Shown here: positions 5,008 to 5,843 of the stretch, in pieces
Numbering within the stretch: the stretch's first letter is position 1
How the letters are laid out: each line of letters opens with the position of its first letter
From: Schaalia odontolytica
Lineage (GTDB): Bacteria; Actinomycetota; Actinomycetes; Actinomycetales; Actinomycetaceae
Assembly: GCA_958415245.1 (NCBI GenBank)
Contig: CATYYP010000122.1
Span: forward strand, 1-5,843
Direction: 5' to 3'
Length of the DNA: 5,843 bases
Position numbers and translations under genes: made by a program
Notes under the pieces: generated by a model
What the model saw: only the letters and a program-made list of their open reading frames with translations
The model's database searches: none
Told to the model about the DNA's origin: nothing

Positions 5008-5843
5008 TCACCATAGGTCGGGGTTCGCCTCGGCGCTGAGCATGGAGGCGCGACCCGGTCCGGGTTCGATGAGGACGGCCTCGTCGCGCTTGGAAGGCAG
5101 AATCGTCTCCACGTACGAGGCCACGGCATCGTCTCGTGACACGTCGTGGCCGGCCTGCTGGGCCATGTACCAGCGGTGTTCGAGATACTCGTGGTAGAGC
5201 TGCGCGGGCTCGAGCTTACCGGCGAGCTCGCGCGGAATCGCACGCACGACGGGGGCGAACACGTCGGTGAGCCACTCGTGGGCGGCCTGCTCGAGGGGAA
5301 GGTCCTGGAAGCCGTTCGTCGCTCGCCACACGTCGATGTCGGCGAGGAGACGCGCTGCCTGGTGCTCGCCGACGTCCATGCCGGTCAGGCGCATGAACTT
5401 GCGGTTGTGGTGGCCGGCGTCGACCACCTTGGGCTGAATGACGAGGCGCTCGCCGGACGAATCGGTGGCCATGTGCAGCTCGGCGACGTCAAAACCGAGG
5501 TCGTTGAGGCGACGAATACGCTCACTGACGAGGTACTGGCGCTGCTCGTTGGGAATGGACTCCTCGGCGGTGACTTCGTTCCACAGCAGGTCGTACTGGG
5601 TGCGGATGCTGTCGCCGACGTCGATCGGGTCGACGTCTTCGGGGAAGAACCCGCCGGCCTGGAGGTCCATGAGCTCGCCGATGATGTTCGTGCGGGCCAG
5701 GTCGACGTCGTACTCGCGCTGGCCGGGGGTGAGCTTGGGGTGCAATTCGCCGGTTTCGGCGTCGACCAGGTAGGCGGCGAACTCGCCCGCGTCGCGGCGG
5801 AACAGCGTGTTCGACAGGGAGACGTCGCCCCAGTAGAAGCCCA
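5008..5843 (-). CDS. DUF4032 protein with kinase-like domain (partial, 5' end outside window)
   Basis: The frame is open from the right edge of the window to a TGA at 5008-5010 and gives the last 277 residues of the protein; the N-terminus is missing. The visible part opens with YWGDVSLSNTLF and, about 20 residues on, YLVDAETGE. This matches the catalytic Asp, metal-binding Asn and second metal-binding Asp of lipopolysaccharide-kinase (Kdo/WaaP)-like folds, which precede DUF4032 in actinobacterial proteins. The remainder, with stretches such as RRLNDLGFDVAELHM, VVDAGHHNRKFMRLTG and YHEYLEHRWYMAQQAGHDVS, is the DUF4032 region. The protein ends NPDLW. The substrate of the kinase-like domain is unknown. 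The TTG at 5743-5745 is an internal Leu codon, not a start, because the conserved kinase-like motif lies before it in the same frame. The gene is 40 bases upstream of ugpQ and probably co-transcribed with it. Family assignment is good; function is open. Confidence 0.88.
   Translation of the reverse strand, partial: GFYWGDVSLSNTLFRRDAGEFAAYLVDAETGELHPKLTPGQREYDVDLARTNIIGELMDLQAGGFFPEDVDPIDVGDSIRTQYDLLWNEVTAEESIPNEQRQYLVSERIRRLNDLGFDVAELHMATDSSGERLVIQPKVVDAGHHNRKFMRLTGMDVGEHQAARLLADIDVWRATNGFQDLPLEQAAHEWLTDVFAPVVRAIPRELAGKLEPAQLYHEYLEHRWYMAQQAGHDVSRDDAVASYVETILPSKRDEAVLIEPGPGRASMLSAEANPDLW

Noticed and set aside
4968..5243. N-terminal extension of ugpQ by 92 residues
   Set aside because: The added part is Ser/Arg/Pro-rich, overlaps the DUF4032 gene in another frame, and a good ribosome binding site marks the ATG at 4967.

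Overview
This is a GC-rich, densely coding window from a high-GC Gram-positive bacterium. The DUF4032 protein, the GC-ending codons and an unrecognised acidic protein with a C-terminal membrane tail suggest Actinomycetota, most likely the Actinomyces/Schaalia group. The genus is an inference. I see no tRNA, rRNA, insertion sequence, CRISPR array or phage gene.

Layout. (1) Bases 1-272 hold no gene I can support, but contain a perfect 12-bp hairpin (97-124). Read on the minus strand it has a TTCG loop, and it probably ends the flotillin transcript. (2) A flotillin/SPFH protein lies on the minus strand (273-1754). (3) A divergent intergenic region (1755-1991) has a good sigma70-type promoter facing each way and a small hairpin near the predicted rightward transcript start. 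(4) On the plus strand are a membrane-anchored protein of the uncharacterised 'KPVxYLYP' family (1992-2687) and a 401-residue unknown protein with two C-terminal hydrophobic segments (2781-3986). The second is preceded by a perfect 8-bp inverted repeat at its likely transcription start. (5) The convergent intergenic region (3987-4223) carries a perfect 17-bp hairpin with a GTGA loop and then a 47-bp tandem repeat array. (6) On the minus strand, the 3' part of a DUF4032 kinase-like gene (5008 to the window edge) runs 40 bases upstream of a UgpQ-type glycerophosphodiester phosphodiesterase gene (4224-4967). The two are probably one transcript.

How the genes work together. Flotillin organises membrane microdomains, the phosphodiesterase recycles glycerophosphodiesters from phospholipid turnover, and both plus-strand proteins look membrane-attached. 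A shared envelope theme is possible, but the genes form at least three transcription units and nothing proves a joint system. I found no convincing new multi-gene system. The best leads are the 47-bp array that appears related to the end of ugpQ, the operator-like repeat before the unknown gene, and the two unknown membrane proteins.
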